Made by a program: the position numbers and the translations under genes | In this document: positions 43,652-51,047 of the stretch, piece after piece | Position numbering within the stretch: position 1 is the first letter of the stretch | Layout of the letters: the number at the start of each line of letters is the position of its first letter | From: Streptomyces sp. Go-475 | GTDB lineage: Bacteria > Actinomycetota > Actinomycetes > Streptomycetales > Streptomycetaceae | DNA length: 64,000 nucleotides | NCBI RefSeq assembly: GCF_003330845.1 | Contig: NZ_CP026121.1 | Coordinates: 6,491,501 to 6,555,500 of the forward strand | Reading direction: 5' to 3' | Notes under the pieces: generated by a model | What the model was told of the DNA's origin: nothing | The model's input: the letters and a program-made list of their open reading frames with translations, nothing else | Databases searched by the model: none

Positions 43652-44329
43652 TCAGCTCTTCGCGCTGTCCCGCCGCACCGACAGCAGGTCCTCCAACTGC
43701 TCCTCGCGGGCCTGCGCGGCCACGAAGAGCAGCTCGTCTCCCGCCTCCAGGGAGTCCTCCCGGGAGGGCGTCAGAACGCGCGTACCGCGGATGATCGTGA
43801 CCAGGGACGTGTCCTCCGGCCACTCCACGTCCCCGACCCGCGTGCCGGCCAGGGCCGACTCCTCCGGCAGGGTCAGCTCGACGAGGTTGGCGTCGCCGTG
43901 GCTGAAGCGGAGCAGGCGGACGAGGTCGCCCACGCTCACCGCCTCCTCGACCAGGGCCGACATCAGGCGCGGGGTGGAGACGGCGACGTCCACGCCCCAG
44001 GACTCGTTGAAGAGCCACTCGTTCTTCGGGTTGTTCACCCGGGCGACGACGCGCGGAACCCCGTACTCCGTCTTGGCCAGCAGGGATACGACCAGGTTCA
44101 CCTTGTCGTCGCCGGTCGCGGCGATGACGACGTTGCAGCGCTGCAGCGCCGCCTCGTCCAGGGACGTGATCTCGCAGGCGTCGGCGAGCAGCCACTCGGC
44201 CTGCGGGACGCGCTCGACCGAGATGGCGGTGGGCGCCTTGTCGATCAGCAGGACCTCGTGGCCGTTCTCCAGCAGCTCGCCCGCGATCGAGCGGCCGACC
44301 GCGCCGGCACCGGCAATGGCGACCCTCAT
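43652..44329 (-). CDS. TrkA-family potassium channel regulator (RCK_N + RCK_C), second gene
   Basis: 225 residues. The RCK_N Rossmann domain starts MRVAIAGAGAVGRSIAGEL (GxGxxG) with acidic Asp in VLLIDKAP and DACEITSLDEAALQ; an RCK_C domain follows from about 140. RCK proteins gate potassium transporters in answer to nucleotides, and the C domain can bind c-di-AMP in some lineages. Coupled to the upstream trkA-like gene by a 1-nt overlap (TGATG). The two may form hetero-octameric rings on a partner transporter. Confidence 0.9.
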   Translation of the reverse strand: MRVAIAGAGAVGRSIAGELLENGHEVLLIDKAPTAISVERVPQAEWLLADACEITSLDEAALQRCNVVIAATGDDKVNLVVSLLAKTEYGVPRVVARVNNPKNEWLFNESWGVDVAVSTPRLMSALVEEAVSVGDLVRLLRFSHGDANLVELTLPEESALAGTRVGDVEWPEDTSLVTIIRGTRVLTPSREDSLEAGDELLFVAAQAREEQLEDLLSVRRDSAKS

Positions 44330-45000
44330 CAGTGACCGCCCTCCTCTTCGGGACCCTTGGCGAACGCCGCCTCGACCGTGTCGACCTCGTCGGTGCGCAT
44401 CATCACGTGCACCAGGTCGCCCTCCTGCAACACCGTCTGCGAGGTGGGCAGGACCGCCTCGCCGAGCCGGGTCAGGAACGCCACGCGCACGCCCGTCTCC
44501 TCCTGGATCCGGCTGATCTTGTGGCCGACCCAGGCGGTGGAGGCGTGCACCTCGGCGAGCTGGACACCGCCGGTGGGGTCGCGCCACAGCGGCTCGGCGC
44601 CGGAGGGGAGCAGCCGGCGCAGCATCTGGTCGGCCGTCCAGCGGACGGTGGCGACGGTGGGGATGCCCAGGCGCTGGTAGACCTCGGCGCGGCGGGGGTC
44701 GTAGATGCGGGCGGCGACGTTCTCGATGCCGAACATCTCGCGGGCCACGCGCGCGGCGATGATGTTGGAGTTGTCACCGCTGGAGACGGCGGCGAAGGCG
44801 CCGGCCTCCTCGATGCCGGCCTCCCTCAGGGTGTCCTGGTCGAAGCCGACCCCGGTGACGCGGCGGCCGCCGAAGGAGGACCCCAAGCGGCGGAAGGCGG
44901 TGGGGTCCTGGTCGACCACGGCGACCGTGTGGCCCTGCTGCTCCAGGTTCTGGGCCAGGGCGGAACCCACCCTTCCGCAACCCATGATGACAATATGCAT
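44329..45000 (-). CDS. TrkA-family potassium channel regulator (RCK_N + RCK_C), first gene
   Basis: 223 residues. MHIVIMGCGRVGSALAQNL is the NAD(H)/nucleotide loop of RCK_N, with VVDQDP at the end of beta 2 and FAAVSSGDNSNIIAARVARE; RCK_C from about 135 (GGVQLAEVHAS to the acidic C-terminus). First gene of the trkA-like pair; the divergent PfkB gene starts 273 bp away. In this gene order the transporter partner is probably the KimA-like protein encoded 2 kb away on the other strand, by inference. Confidence 0.9.
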   Translation of the reverse strand: MHIVIMGCGRVGSALAQNLEQQGHTVAVVDQDPTAFRRLGSSFGGRRVTGVGFDQDTLREAGIEEAGAFAAVSSGDNSNIIAARVAREMFGIENVAARIYDPRRAEVYQRLGIPTVATVRWTADQMLRRLLPSGAEPLWRDPTGGVQLAEVHASTAWVGHKISRIQEETGVRVAFLTRLGEAVLPTSQTVLQEGDLVHVMMRTDEVDTVEAAFAKGPEEEGGH

Positions 45001-45273
45001 CGCGTCACACCGCGCTTCCTGCAGGCCCTCTGACCTTCATGAACGTCGTACTCATGTCTCTCTTTCGGCTCGCCAGGCAACACGTCGCGGCCTGAACGCG
45101 GGCCGCCGGTCAACATCATGCCGGGGGAAATCACGCCATGATGCCTTCCGGGGCCGGTGCCGCGTTCCACTGCCCGACTCCAACGTATCGGCAAAGCCGA
45201 GGGGGTTGCCGGGGGCCCTGCCGGGGCTTCGGCCAGGGCTTCCGGCAGGACTTCGGCGGGGGAGGAGTCTGTC

Positions 45274-46209
45274 ATGCGGACCGACATCGACGTGCTCGTG
45301 CTGGGCGGCGCGGGCGTGGACACGATCGTGCACGTGCCCGAACTGCCCGTGCCGTTCGCCGACAGCCACATGATCCGGCCCGGGATCGTCACGCGCGCGG
45401 GCCAGAGCGGGGACTTCGTCGCCCTCGGGACGAGCGCGCTGGGCCTGCGCACGCACCACATCGACATGCTCGGCGACGACCCCGAGGGCGACCTCGTCCG
45501 CGCGCTGCACCGGGACCGCGGCATCGCGCTCACCGCCGTCCCGCAGCCGCTCGGCACCAAGCGCGCGGTCAACCTGGTCGGCCCCGACGGCAGGCGCCTC
45601 TCCCTGTACGACGCGACGCGCTCGGCGGAGACGGACCGGCTGCCCGAGGCCACGCTGCGCGCCCTCGCGGCCGTGAGCCGGCACGCCCACGTCGTCATCA
45701 CCCAGCCGTGCGCGCACGCGCTGCCGATCCTGCGCGAGGCGGGCGTCACGATCTCCACCGACCTGCACGACTGGGACGGGGCCGACCCCTACCACGAACC
45801 CTTCGCCCACCAGGCCGACCTGGTCTTCCTGTCCTCCACGGCACTGGCCGACCCGGAGCGGACCATGCGGCGGATCGCCGAGCGGGGCCGGGCCCGGGCG
45901 GTCGTGGCCACGGCCGGGGCGGACGGGGCGTACCTGCTGGCGGACGGCGCCCTGACCCACGTCCCCGCGGCCGAGCCGCCGTCCCCGGTCGTCGACAGCA
46001 ACGGCGCGGGCGACGCCTTCGCCGCCGCGTTCCTCCACGCCTGGCTGAACGGCGAACCACCCCACCGCTGCGCCCTGCACGGCGCAGTGGCCGGGGCCTA
46101 CGCCTGCACGGTGCCGTCGACCCGGGCCGAGAGCATCGGGCGGGAGGAACTGCGCGCCGGGGTGGCGGAGCTGGAAAGGGTCTCGGTCAGAAGCCGGCCG
46201 TGCGGTTGA
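45274..46209 (+). CDS. PfkB family carbohydrate kinase
   Basis: 311 residues. N-terminal DVLVLGGAGVDTIVHVP, GGNVA-like TRAGQSGDFVALGTSALG, and the PfkB signature VVDSNGAGDAFAAAF with the catalytic Asp. It phosphorylates a sugar or nucleoside; the substrate is not readable. The start ATG follows GGGGGAGGAG. Its last 23 nt (46187-46209) overlap, in antisense, the end of the lipoprotein gene, so the transcripts interfere at their 3' ends and no terminator separates them. Confidence 0.88.
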   Translation: MRTDIDVLVLGGAGVDTIVHVPELPVPFADSHMIRPGIVTRAGQSGDFVALGTSALGLRTHHIDMLGDDPEGDLVRALHRDRGIALTAVPQPLGTKRAVNLVGPDGRRLSLYDATRSAETDRLPEATLRALAAVSRHAHVVITQPCAHALPILREAGVTISTDLHDWDGADPYHEPFAHQADLVFLSSTALADPERTMRRIAERGRARAVVATAGADGAYLLADGALTHVPAAEPPSPVVDSNGAGDAFAAAFLHAWLNGEPPHRCALHGAVAGAYACTVPSTRAESIGREELRAGVAELERVSVRSRPCG

Positions 46210-46645
46210 AGCTGGTGATGTTGAGCTTGATGCCCTCCGTGGTCTTCAGCGTCGTGGGAAATTCACCGGTGGCGGTCTGTCCCGGCTGGACGTCGGTCTC
46301 CAGCTGAGAGCTGTTCGCCACCCGGGTGCCTTGGGCGTCGACCGCTTCCCAGTCCCACGAGTAGGTGGATTTCTCGCTGCTGTTGTTCTTGATCGTCCAG
46401 ACCACCCAGATGTTGTTGATGCCCGCCTGGGAACGGTCCTCCAGCTCGAAGCGGACGAGATCGTCCCGTTCGCTCCGGCCCTGCGGCTCCGGCTCGTTCG
46501 CTTCGGGTGATGCGGCCGTGGTGGTCTCGCCCTTCGGCGCGGGTGTGCTCTCGTCGTCACCGCCGCACGCCGTCGTCAGCGCGAGACCCGCGACCGCGAC
46601 CGTGGCGATGAGTACGGATGAGAATCGGCGGTGGTGCTTGTTCAT
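46187..46645 (-). CDS. Putative lipoprotein with DUF4352-like domain
   Basis: 152 residues. A signal sequence with a basic start (MNKHHRRF), a hydrophobic core, and a weak lipobox LTTAC at Cys27 is followed by a Glu/Pro/Thr-rich linker. The immunoglobulin-like beta domain contains NIWVVWTIKNNSSEKSTYSWDWEAVD, NSSQLETDVQPGQTATGEFPT and IKLNITSFNRTAGF. Such domains (DUF4352/telomeric-like) are common in Gram-positive surface lipoproteins. It forms a unit with a 39-residue membrane protein gene 20 nt upstream. The 3' end overlaps the PfkB gene on the other strand by 23 nt. Confidence 0.82.
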   Translation of the reverse strand: MNKHHRRFSSVLIATVAVAGLALTTACGGDDESTPAPKGETTTAASPEANEPEPQGRSERDDLVRFELEDRSQAGINNIWVVWTIKNNSSEKSTYSWDWEAVDAQGTRVANSSQLETDVQPGQTATGEFPTTLKTTEGIKLNITSFNRTAGF

Positions 46646-46665
46646 GGCCCATCCTCCTCGTACTC

Positions 46666-46785
46666 CTATCGTGCCTCCGGCGACACGTCCTTGCGTCGGC
46701 CGATGCTGCGCACGCTCGCCAAGGTGAGGATTCCGAGGACGATGAGTGTGGCTGCGGCGCCGATGAGTTCCGCGGGCGCGTGCAT
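46666..46785 (-). CDS. Small single-pass membrane protein (39 aa)
   Basis: A short gene easily overlooked. ATG at 46785 behind AGGAGG (7-nt spacing), then MHAPAELIGAAATLIVLGI, LTLASVRSIGRR, KDVSPEAR and TAG at 46666. One hydrophobic helix (about 5-24) is followed by a basic patch, so the C-terminus should be inside. Twenty nt later the lipoprotein starts with its own GAGGAGG site. No family recognised; it may anchor or assist the lipoprotein. Confidence 0.7.
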   Translation of the reverse strand: MHAPAELIGAAATLIVLGILTLASVRSIGRRKDVSPEAR

Positions 46786-46856
46786 GGGGCCTCCTGGGGG
46801 CGGTGACGGCCAGGTCGGGGACAGGCTTAGTCATATAGGCATGGAAGTGGCCTGAC

Positions 46857-46871
46857 CTGCGGAATCCGCAG
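46857..46871. promoter_or_regulatory. 15-bp palindrome upstream of KimA-like gene
   Basis: CTGCGGA-A-TCCGCAG is a perfect 7-bp inverted repeat around one base, about 100 bp upstream of the transporter start and 70 bp upstream of the small membrane protein start. It is a candidate operator for either gene. Confidence 0.4.
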
Positions 46872-46968
46872 CCGCACCAGCCCCTGAATTCACTCGGAGA
46901 GCAGAGGGAACGCCGATGAGGGGTGGCGGGTGGGCGGCCCCGCAATCGAACGCTTACGATCCTCTGTT

Positions 46969-49020
46969 GTGTCCAAACTGACCGACGTGCCCAAACGGAT
47001 CCTGATCGGGCGCGCACTGCGCAGTGACCGGCTGGGGGAGACTCTCCTGCCGAAGCGCATCGCACTCCCCGTCTTCGCCTCCGACCCGCTGTCCTCCGTG
47101 GCGTACGCGCCCGGCGAGGTCCTGCTGGTCCTGTCGATCGCGGGCGTGACGGCCTACCACTTCAGTCCGTGGATCGCGGTCGCGGTCGTCGTGCTGATGT
47201 TCACCGTGGTGGCCTCCTACCGGCAGAACGTGCACGCCTACCCCAGCGGCGGCGGCGACTACGAGGTGGCCAACACCAACCTCGGCCCCAAGGCGGGCCT
47301 GACGGTCGCCAGCGCGCTACTCGTCGACTACGTCCTCACCGTCGCGGTGTCGATCTCCTCCGGCATCGAGAACCTGGGCTCCGCGATCCCCTTCGTGGTC
47401 GAGCACAAGGTCCTCTGCGCGATCGGCGTGATCGTGCTGCTGACGCTGATGAACCTGCGCGGCGTGAAGGAGTCGGGTTCCCTCTTCGCCATCCCGACGT
47501 ACGTCTTCGTCGCGGGCGTCTTCACGATGATCGCCTGGGGCGCCTTCCGCGGACTGGTCCTGGACGACACCATGCGGGCACCCACCGCGGACTACGTCAT
47601 CAAGCCCGAGCACCAGGGCCTGGCCGGCTTCGCCCTGGTCTTCCTGCTGCTGCGCGCCTTCTCCTCCGGCTGCGCCGCCCTCACCGGCGTCGAGGCGATC
47701 TCCAACGGCGTCCCGGCCTTCCGCAAGCCCAAGTCCAAGAACGCCGCGACCACCCTCGCGATGATGGGCCTGCTGGCCGTCACCATGTTCTGCGGCATCA
47801 TCGCGCTGGCCGCCGCCACCGACGTCCGCATGGCCGAGAACCCGGCCCGCGACCTCTTCCACAACGGCGTCCCGCTCGGCGCGGACTACGTGCAGAACCC
47901 GGTGATCTCCCAGGTCGCCGAGGCCGTCTTCGGCAAGGGCAGCTTCCTGTTCATCGTGCTGGCCGCGGCCACCGCGCTGGTGCTGTTCCTCGCCGCCAAC
48001 ACGGCCTACAACGGCTTCCCGCTGCTCGGCTCGATCCTCGCCCAGGACCGCTACCTGCCGCGCCAGCTGCACACCCGCGGCGACCGGCTGGCCTTCTCCA
48101 ACGGCATCGTGCTCCTCGCGGGCGCCGCCGGACTGCTGGTGTGGATCTACGGCGCGGACTCCACCCGCCTGATCCAGCTGTACATCGTCGGCGTGTTCGT
48201 GTCGTTCACGCTCAGCCAGACCGGCATGGTCCGGCACTGGAACCGCCACCTGGCCACCGAGCAGGACCAGGCCAAGCGCCGCCGCATGATCCGCTCGCGC
48301 GCCATCAACGCCTTCGGCGCTTTCTTCACCGGGCTCGTGCTGGTCGTCGTCCTCGTCACCAAGTTCACGCACGGCGCCTGGGTCGCCCTGCTCGGCATGG
48401 TGATCTTCTACGCGACGATGACGGCCATCCGTAAGCACTACGACCGGGTCGCCGAGGAGATCGCCGCCCCCGAGGGCCCGAGCGACGACAGCGTACGGCC
48501 CTCCCGCGTCCACTCCGTCGTCCTGATCTCCAAGATCCACCGCCCCACGCTGCGCGCCCTGGCCTACGCCAAGCTGATGCGCTCGGACACGCTGGAGGCG
48601 GTCAGCGTCAACGTCGACCCGGCCGAGACCAAGGCGCTGCGCGAGGAGTGGGAGCGCCGCGGCATCGACGTACCGCTGAAGGTCCTCGACTCGCCCTACC
48701 GCGAGATCACGCGGCCGATCATCGAGTACGTCAAGAGCCTGCGCAAGGAGTCGCCGCGGGACGCGGTGTCCGTGATCATCCCCGAGTACGTCGTCGGCCA
48801 CTGGTACGAGCACCTGCTGCACAACCAGAGCGCCCTGCGCCTGAAGGGCCGGCTGCTGTTCACGCCGGGGATCATGGTGACCTCCGTGCCGTACCAGCTG
48901 CAGTCCTCCGAGGCGGCCAAGCGGCGGGCCCGCAGGCAGCAGGAGTGGAACGCGCCGGGGTCGGTGCGGCGGGGGCCCGCGCAGGAGCGGACCCGGGAGT
49001 CCTCGGACCCCAAGTCCTGA
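46969..49020 (+). CDS. KimA-like APC-superfamily potassium transporter
   Basis: 683 residues. The cytoplasmic start VSKLTDVPKRILIGRALRSD, then PVFASDPLSSVAYAPGEVLLVLS and SYRQNVHAYPSGGGDYEVA, resembles Bacillus KimA (formerly YdaO). Twelve hydrophobic segments run to about residue 480; the soluble C-terminal part (RVHSVVLISKIHRPTLRALAYAK onward) is the Usp-like cytoplasmic domain of that family. Likely proton-coupled potassium uptake. A TACGAT hexamer ends 8 nt before the GTG, with no ribosome site, so the mRNA is probably leaderless. No c-di-AMP riboswitch is visible here, unlike in Bacillus. Confidence 0.85.
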   Translation: MSKLTDVPKRILIGRALRSDRLGETLLPKRIALPVFASDPLSSVAYAPGEVLLVLSIAGVTAYHFSPWIAVAVVVLMFTVVASYRQNVHAYPSGGGDYEVANTNLGPKAGLTVASALLVDYVLTVAVSISSGIENLGSAIPFVVEHKVLCAIGVIVLLTLMNLRGVKESGSLFAIPTYVFVAGVFTMIAWGAFRGLVLDDTMRAPTADYVIKPEHQGLAGFALVFLLLRAFSSGCAALTGVEAISNGVPAFRKPKSKNAATTLAMMGLLAVTMFCGIIALAAATDVRMAENPARDLFHNGVPLGADYVQNPVISQVAEAVFGKGSFLFIVLAAATALVLFLAANTAYNGFPLLGSILAQDRYLPRQLHTRGDRLAFSNGIVLLAGAAGLLVWIYGADSTRLIQLYIVGVFVSFTLSQTGMVRHWNRHLATEQDQAKRRRMIRSRAINAFGAFFTGLVLVVVLVTKFTHGAWVALLGMVIFYATMTAIRKHYDRVAEEIAAPEGPSDDSVRPSRVHSVVLISKIHRPTLRALAYAKLMRSDTLEAVSVNVDPAETKALREEWERRGIDVPLKVLDSPYREITRPIIEYVKSLRKESPRDAVSVIIPEYVVGHWYEHLLHNQSALRLKGRLLFTPGIMVTSVPYQLQSSEAAKRRARRQQEWNAPGSVRRGPAQERTRESSDPKS

Positions 49021-49031
49021 CCCGGGGCCTT

Positions 49032-49073
49032 GTGAAACGGTCGTGAAACGGCCGGGCGGCAGCCACGTAGACT
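49032..49073 (+). promoter_or_regulatory. Promoter region with GTGAAACGG direct repeats
   Basis: GTGAAACGG occurs at 49032-49040 and 49043-49051, an 11-bp (one-turn) period, upstream of TAGACT (49068-49073), a good -10. The second repeat lies where a -35 would be, so an activator or alternative sigma factor may act here. Confidence 0.45.
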
Positions 49074-49140
49074 GGTGGGCTGTTGTCCGGCCGTTTTCCG
49101 TACGGCCCGTCGCCCTCTCGTATTTTGGAGTCACCCCGCC

Positions 49141-50469
49141 ATGCAGGCAGAACCGAGGAAGTCGCTGGTGGGGGAGGAGTACGAGGTCGAGGTCGGCCCC
49201 GTCGCCCACGGCGGCCACTGCATCGCCCGTACGTCCGAGGGCCAGGTGCTGTTCGTCCGGCACGCCCTGCCGGGTGAGCGGGTCGTGGCGCGGGTGACCG
49301 AGGGCGAGGAGGGCGCGCGGTTCCTGCGGGCCGACGCGGTACGGGTGCTCGACGCCTCCAAGGACCGGATCGACGAGCCCTGCCCCTACGCCGGGCCGGG
49401 CCGCTGCGGCGGCTGCGACTGGCAGCACGCCAAGCCGGGAGCGCAGCGGCGCCTGAAGGCCGACGTCATCGCCGAGCAGCTCCAGCGGCTCGCCGGGCTC
49501 ACCCCGGAGGAGGCCGGCTGGGACGGCACGGTCCTGCCCGCCGAGGGCGACAAGGTGCCCGCGGGGCAGGTCCCGGCCTGGCGGACCCGCGTCCAGTACG
49601 CCGTCACGGCCGACGGCCGGGCCGGTCTGCGCCGGCACCGCTCGCACGAGGTGGAGCCGATCGACCACTGCATGATCGCCGCGGAGGGCGTCAGCGAGCT
49701 GGGCATCGAGAAGCGCGACTGGACCGGCATGGACTCCGTCGAGGCGATCGCGGCGACGGGCTCGCAGGACCGGCAGGTGATCCTCACGCCGAAGCCGGGC
49801 GCGCGCCTGCCGCTGGTCGAACTGGACCGGCCGGTGTCCGTCCTGCGCGTCGACGAGCGCTCCGGCGGCGTCCACCGCGTCCACGGCCGCCCCTTCGTCC
49901 GCGAGCGCGCGGACGGCCGGACCCACCGCGTGGGGGGCGGCGGCTTCTGGCAGGTCCACCCGAAGGCGGCGGACACGTTGGTGACGGCCGTCATGCAGGG
50001 CCTGCTGCCGCGCAAGGGTGACATGGCCCTCGACCTGTACTGCGGCGTCGGCCTCTTCGCGGGCGCGCTCGCCGACCGCGTCGGCGACAAGGGCGCGGTC
50101 CTCGGCATCGAGTCCGGCAAGCGCGCGGTGGAGGACGCCCGCCACAACCTCGCCGACTTCGACCGTGTCCGCATCGAGCAGGGCAAGGTCGAGAGCGTGC
50201 TGCCGCGGACGGGCATCACGGAGGTCGACCTGATCGTCCTGGACCCGCCGCGGGCCGGGGCGGGCCGGAAGACGGTGGAGCATCTGTCGTCGCTGGGGGC
50301 GCGGCGGATCGCGTATGTGGCGTGCGATCCCGCTGCGCTGGCGCGGGATCTCGGGTACTTCCGGGACGGGGGGTATCGGGTGCGGACGTTGCGGGCGTTC
50401 GATCTGTTTCCGATGACCCACCACGTCGAGTGTGTCGCGATCCTCGAACCGGCCGCGAAGGGCTCCTGA
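49141..50469 (+). CDS. Class I SAM-dependent RNA methyltransferase with TRAM domain
   Basis: 442 residues. N-terminal TRAM domain (about 5-62), an iron-sulfur knuckle CPYAGPGRCGGCDWQH, the SAM site LDLYCGVGLFAGALA, LDPPRAGAGR, and the catalytic-Cys loop YVACDPAALARDLGY near the C-terminus. This is the RumA/TrmA group, which makes 5-methyluridine in rRNA or tRNA; the exact target is uncertain. The ATG at 49141 is where conservation starts. It is the last recognisable core gene before the accessory island. Confidence 0.92.
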   Translation: MQAEPRKSLVGEEYEVEVGPVAHGGHCIARTSEGQVLFVRHALPGERVVARVTEGEEGARFLRADAVRVLDASKDRIDEPCPYAGPGRCGGCDWQHAKPGAQRRLKADVIAEQLQRLAGLTPEEAGWDGTVLPAEGDKVPAGQVPAWRTRVQYAVTADGRAGLRRHRSHEVEPIDHCMIAAEGVSELGIEKRDWTGMDSVEAIAATGSQDRQVILTPKPGARLPLVELDRPVSVLRVDERSGGVHRVHGRPFVRERADGRTHRVGGGGFWQVHPKAADTLVTAVMQGLLPRKGDMALDLYCGVGLFAGALADRVGDKGAVLGIESGKRAVEDARHNLADFDRVRIEQGKVESVLPRTGITEVDLIVLDPPRAGAGRKTVEHLSSLGARRIAYVACDPAALARDLGYFRDGGYRVRTLRAFDLFPMTHHVECVAILEPAAKGS

Positions 50470-51047
50470 CCTGCGGTTTTGTGCGTGCGCATTATGTGCG
50501 GTGTGGGCGTTACGGGCGATATCTTGACGCTGAAATGACGCTCGTGACGCTCATTTGACGCTCGTCCTGATGGGGTGTCAGGCGCTTTGTCGGGCAGGTC
50601 AGACCCTGCCAAGGTGGCGAGCGCGATGGGGCGCCGAGGGCAGGCGACGCGGAGCGCAGACCTACTGAGTCGTGCTGATCAGAGGTCCCGGAAGAGACCA
50701 GCTAACGCTATGACCTGCGAAGGTCCGCTTCCGGATAAGTGGGTGGAAGCTATACCTCGCACAGGGATAACACCCCGACTCGCGGAGCCGGAAGCCCGGC
50801 GGGCGACGCCTCGGTAGTTCCGGTTCCCGCGCCGCTTCTCCTCATCCGATCGTCGCCGCGCTCAAAGACATGGAGGAGCGGCTCGTGATGCCTAGGCCCG
50901 TGATCCGCCGGTTACTGATGATCATCACATGTGTCGAGTTCCCCACCAGCCGACCATGATCAAGCATCAGGGCCGACGCCTCACCGCCAACCGTGCAAGG
51001 GCTCGTTGAACTTGACGATTGGCTCGCGCTGGACTTGAACGTCAAGG
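50470..51047. other. Gene-poor left border of accessory island
   Basis: 578 bp whose composition is less GC-rich than the flanks. It contains the TGACGCT repeats (50525-50564), several CCGGAAG/CTTCCGG inverted words (50685-50830), and short open stretches such as a 69-codon frame starting GTGA over the end of the large ATPase gene. None has convincing coding character. CTTGACG (51011-51017) and CGTCAAG (51040-51046) form a weak inverted repeat just after that gene. Looks like element debris. Confidence 0.5.
50525..50564 (+). repeat. TGACGCT iteron-like repeats
   Basis: Four TGACGCT heptamers start at 50525, 50536, 50545 and 50556. They make two 20-bp tandem units of form TGACGCT-NNNN-TGACGCT-CG. 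Such regularly spaced direct repeats are typical of plasmid/phage replication iterons or integrase arm sites. Confidence 0.7.

Noticed and set aside
50575..50817. 80-codon plus-strand frame in the island border
   Set aside because: No motif, no ribosome site and composition unlike neighbouring genes.
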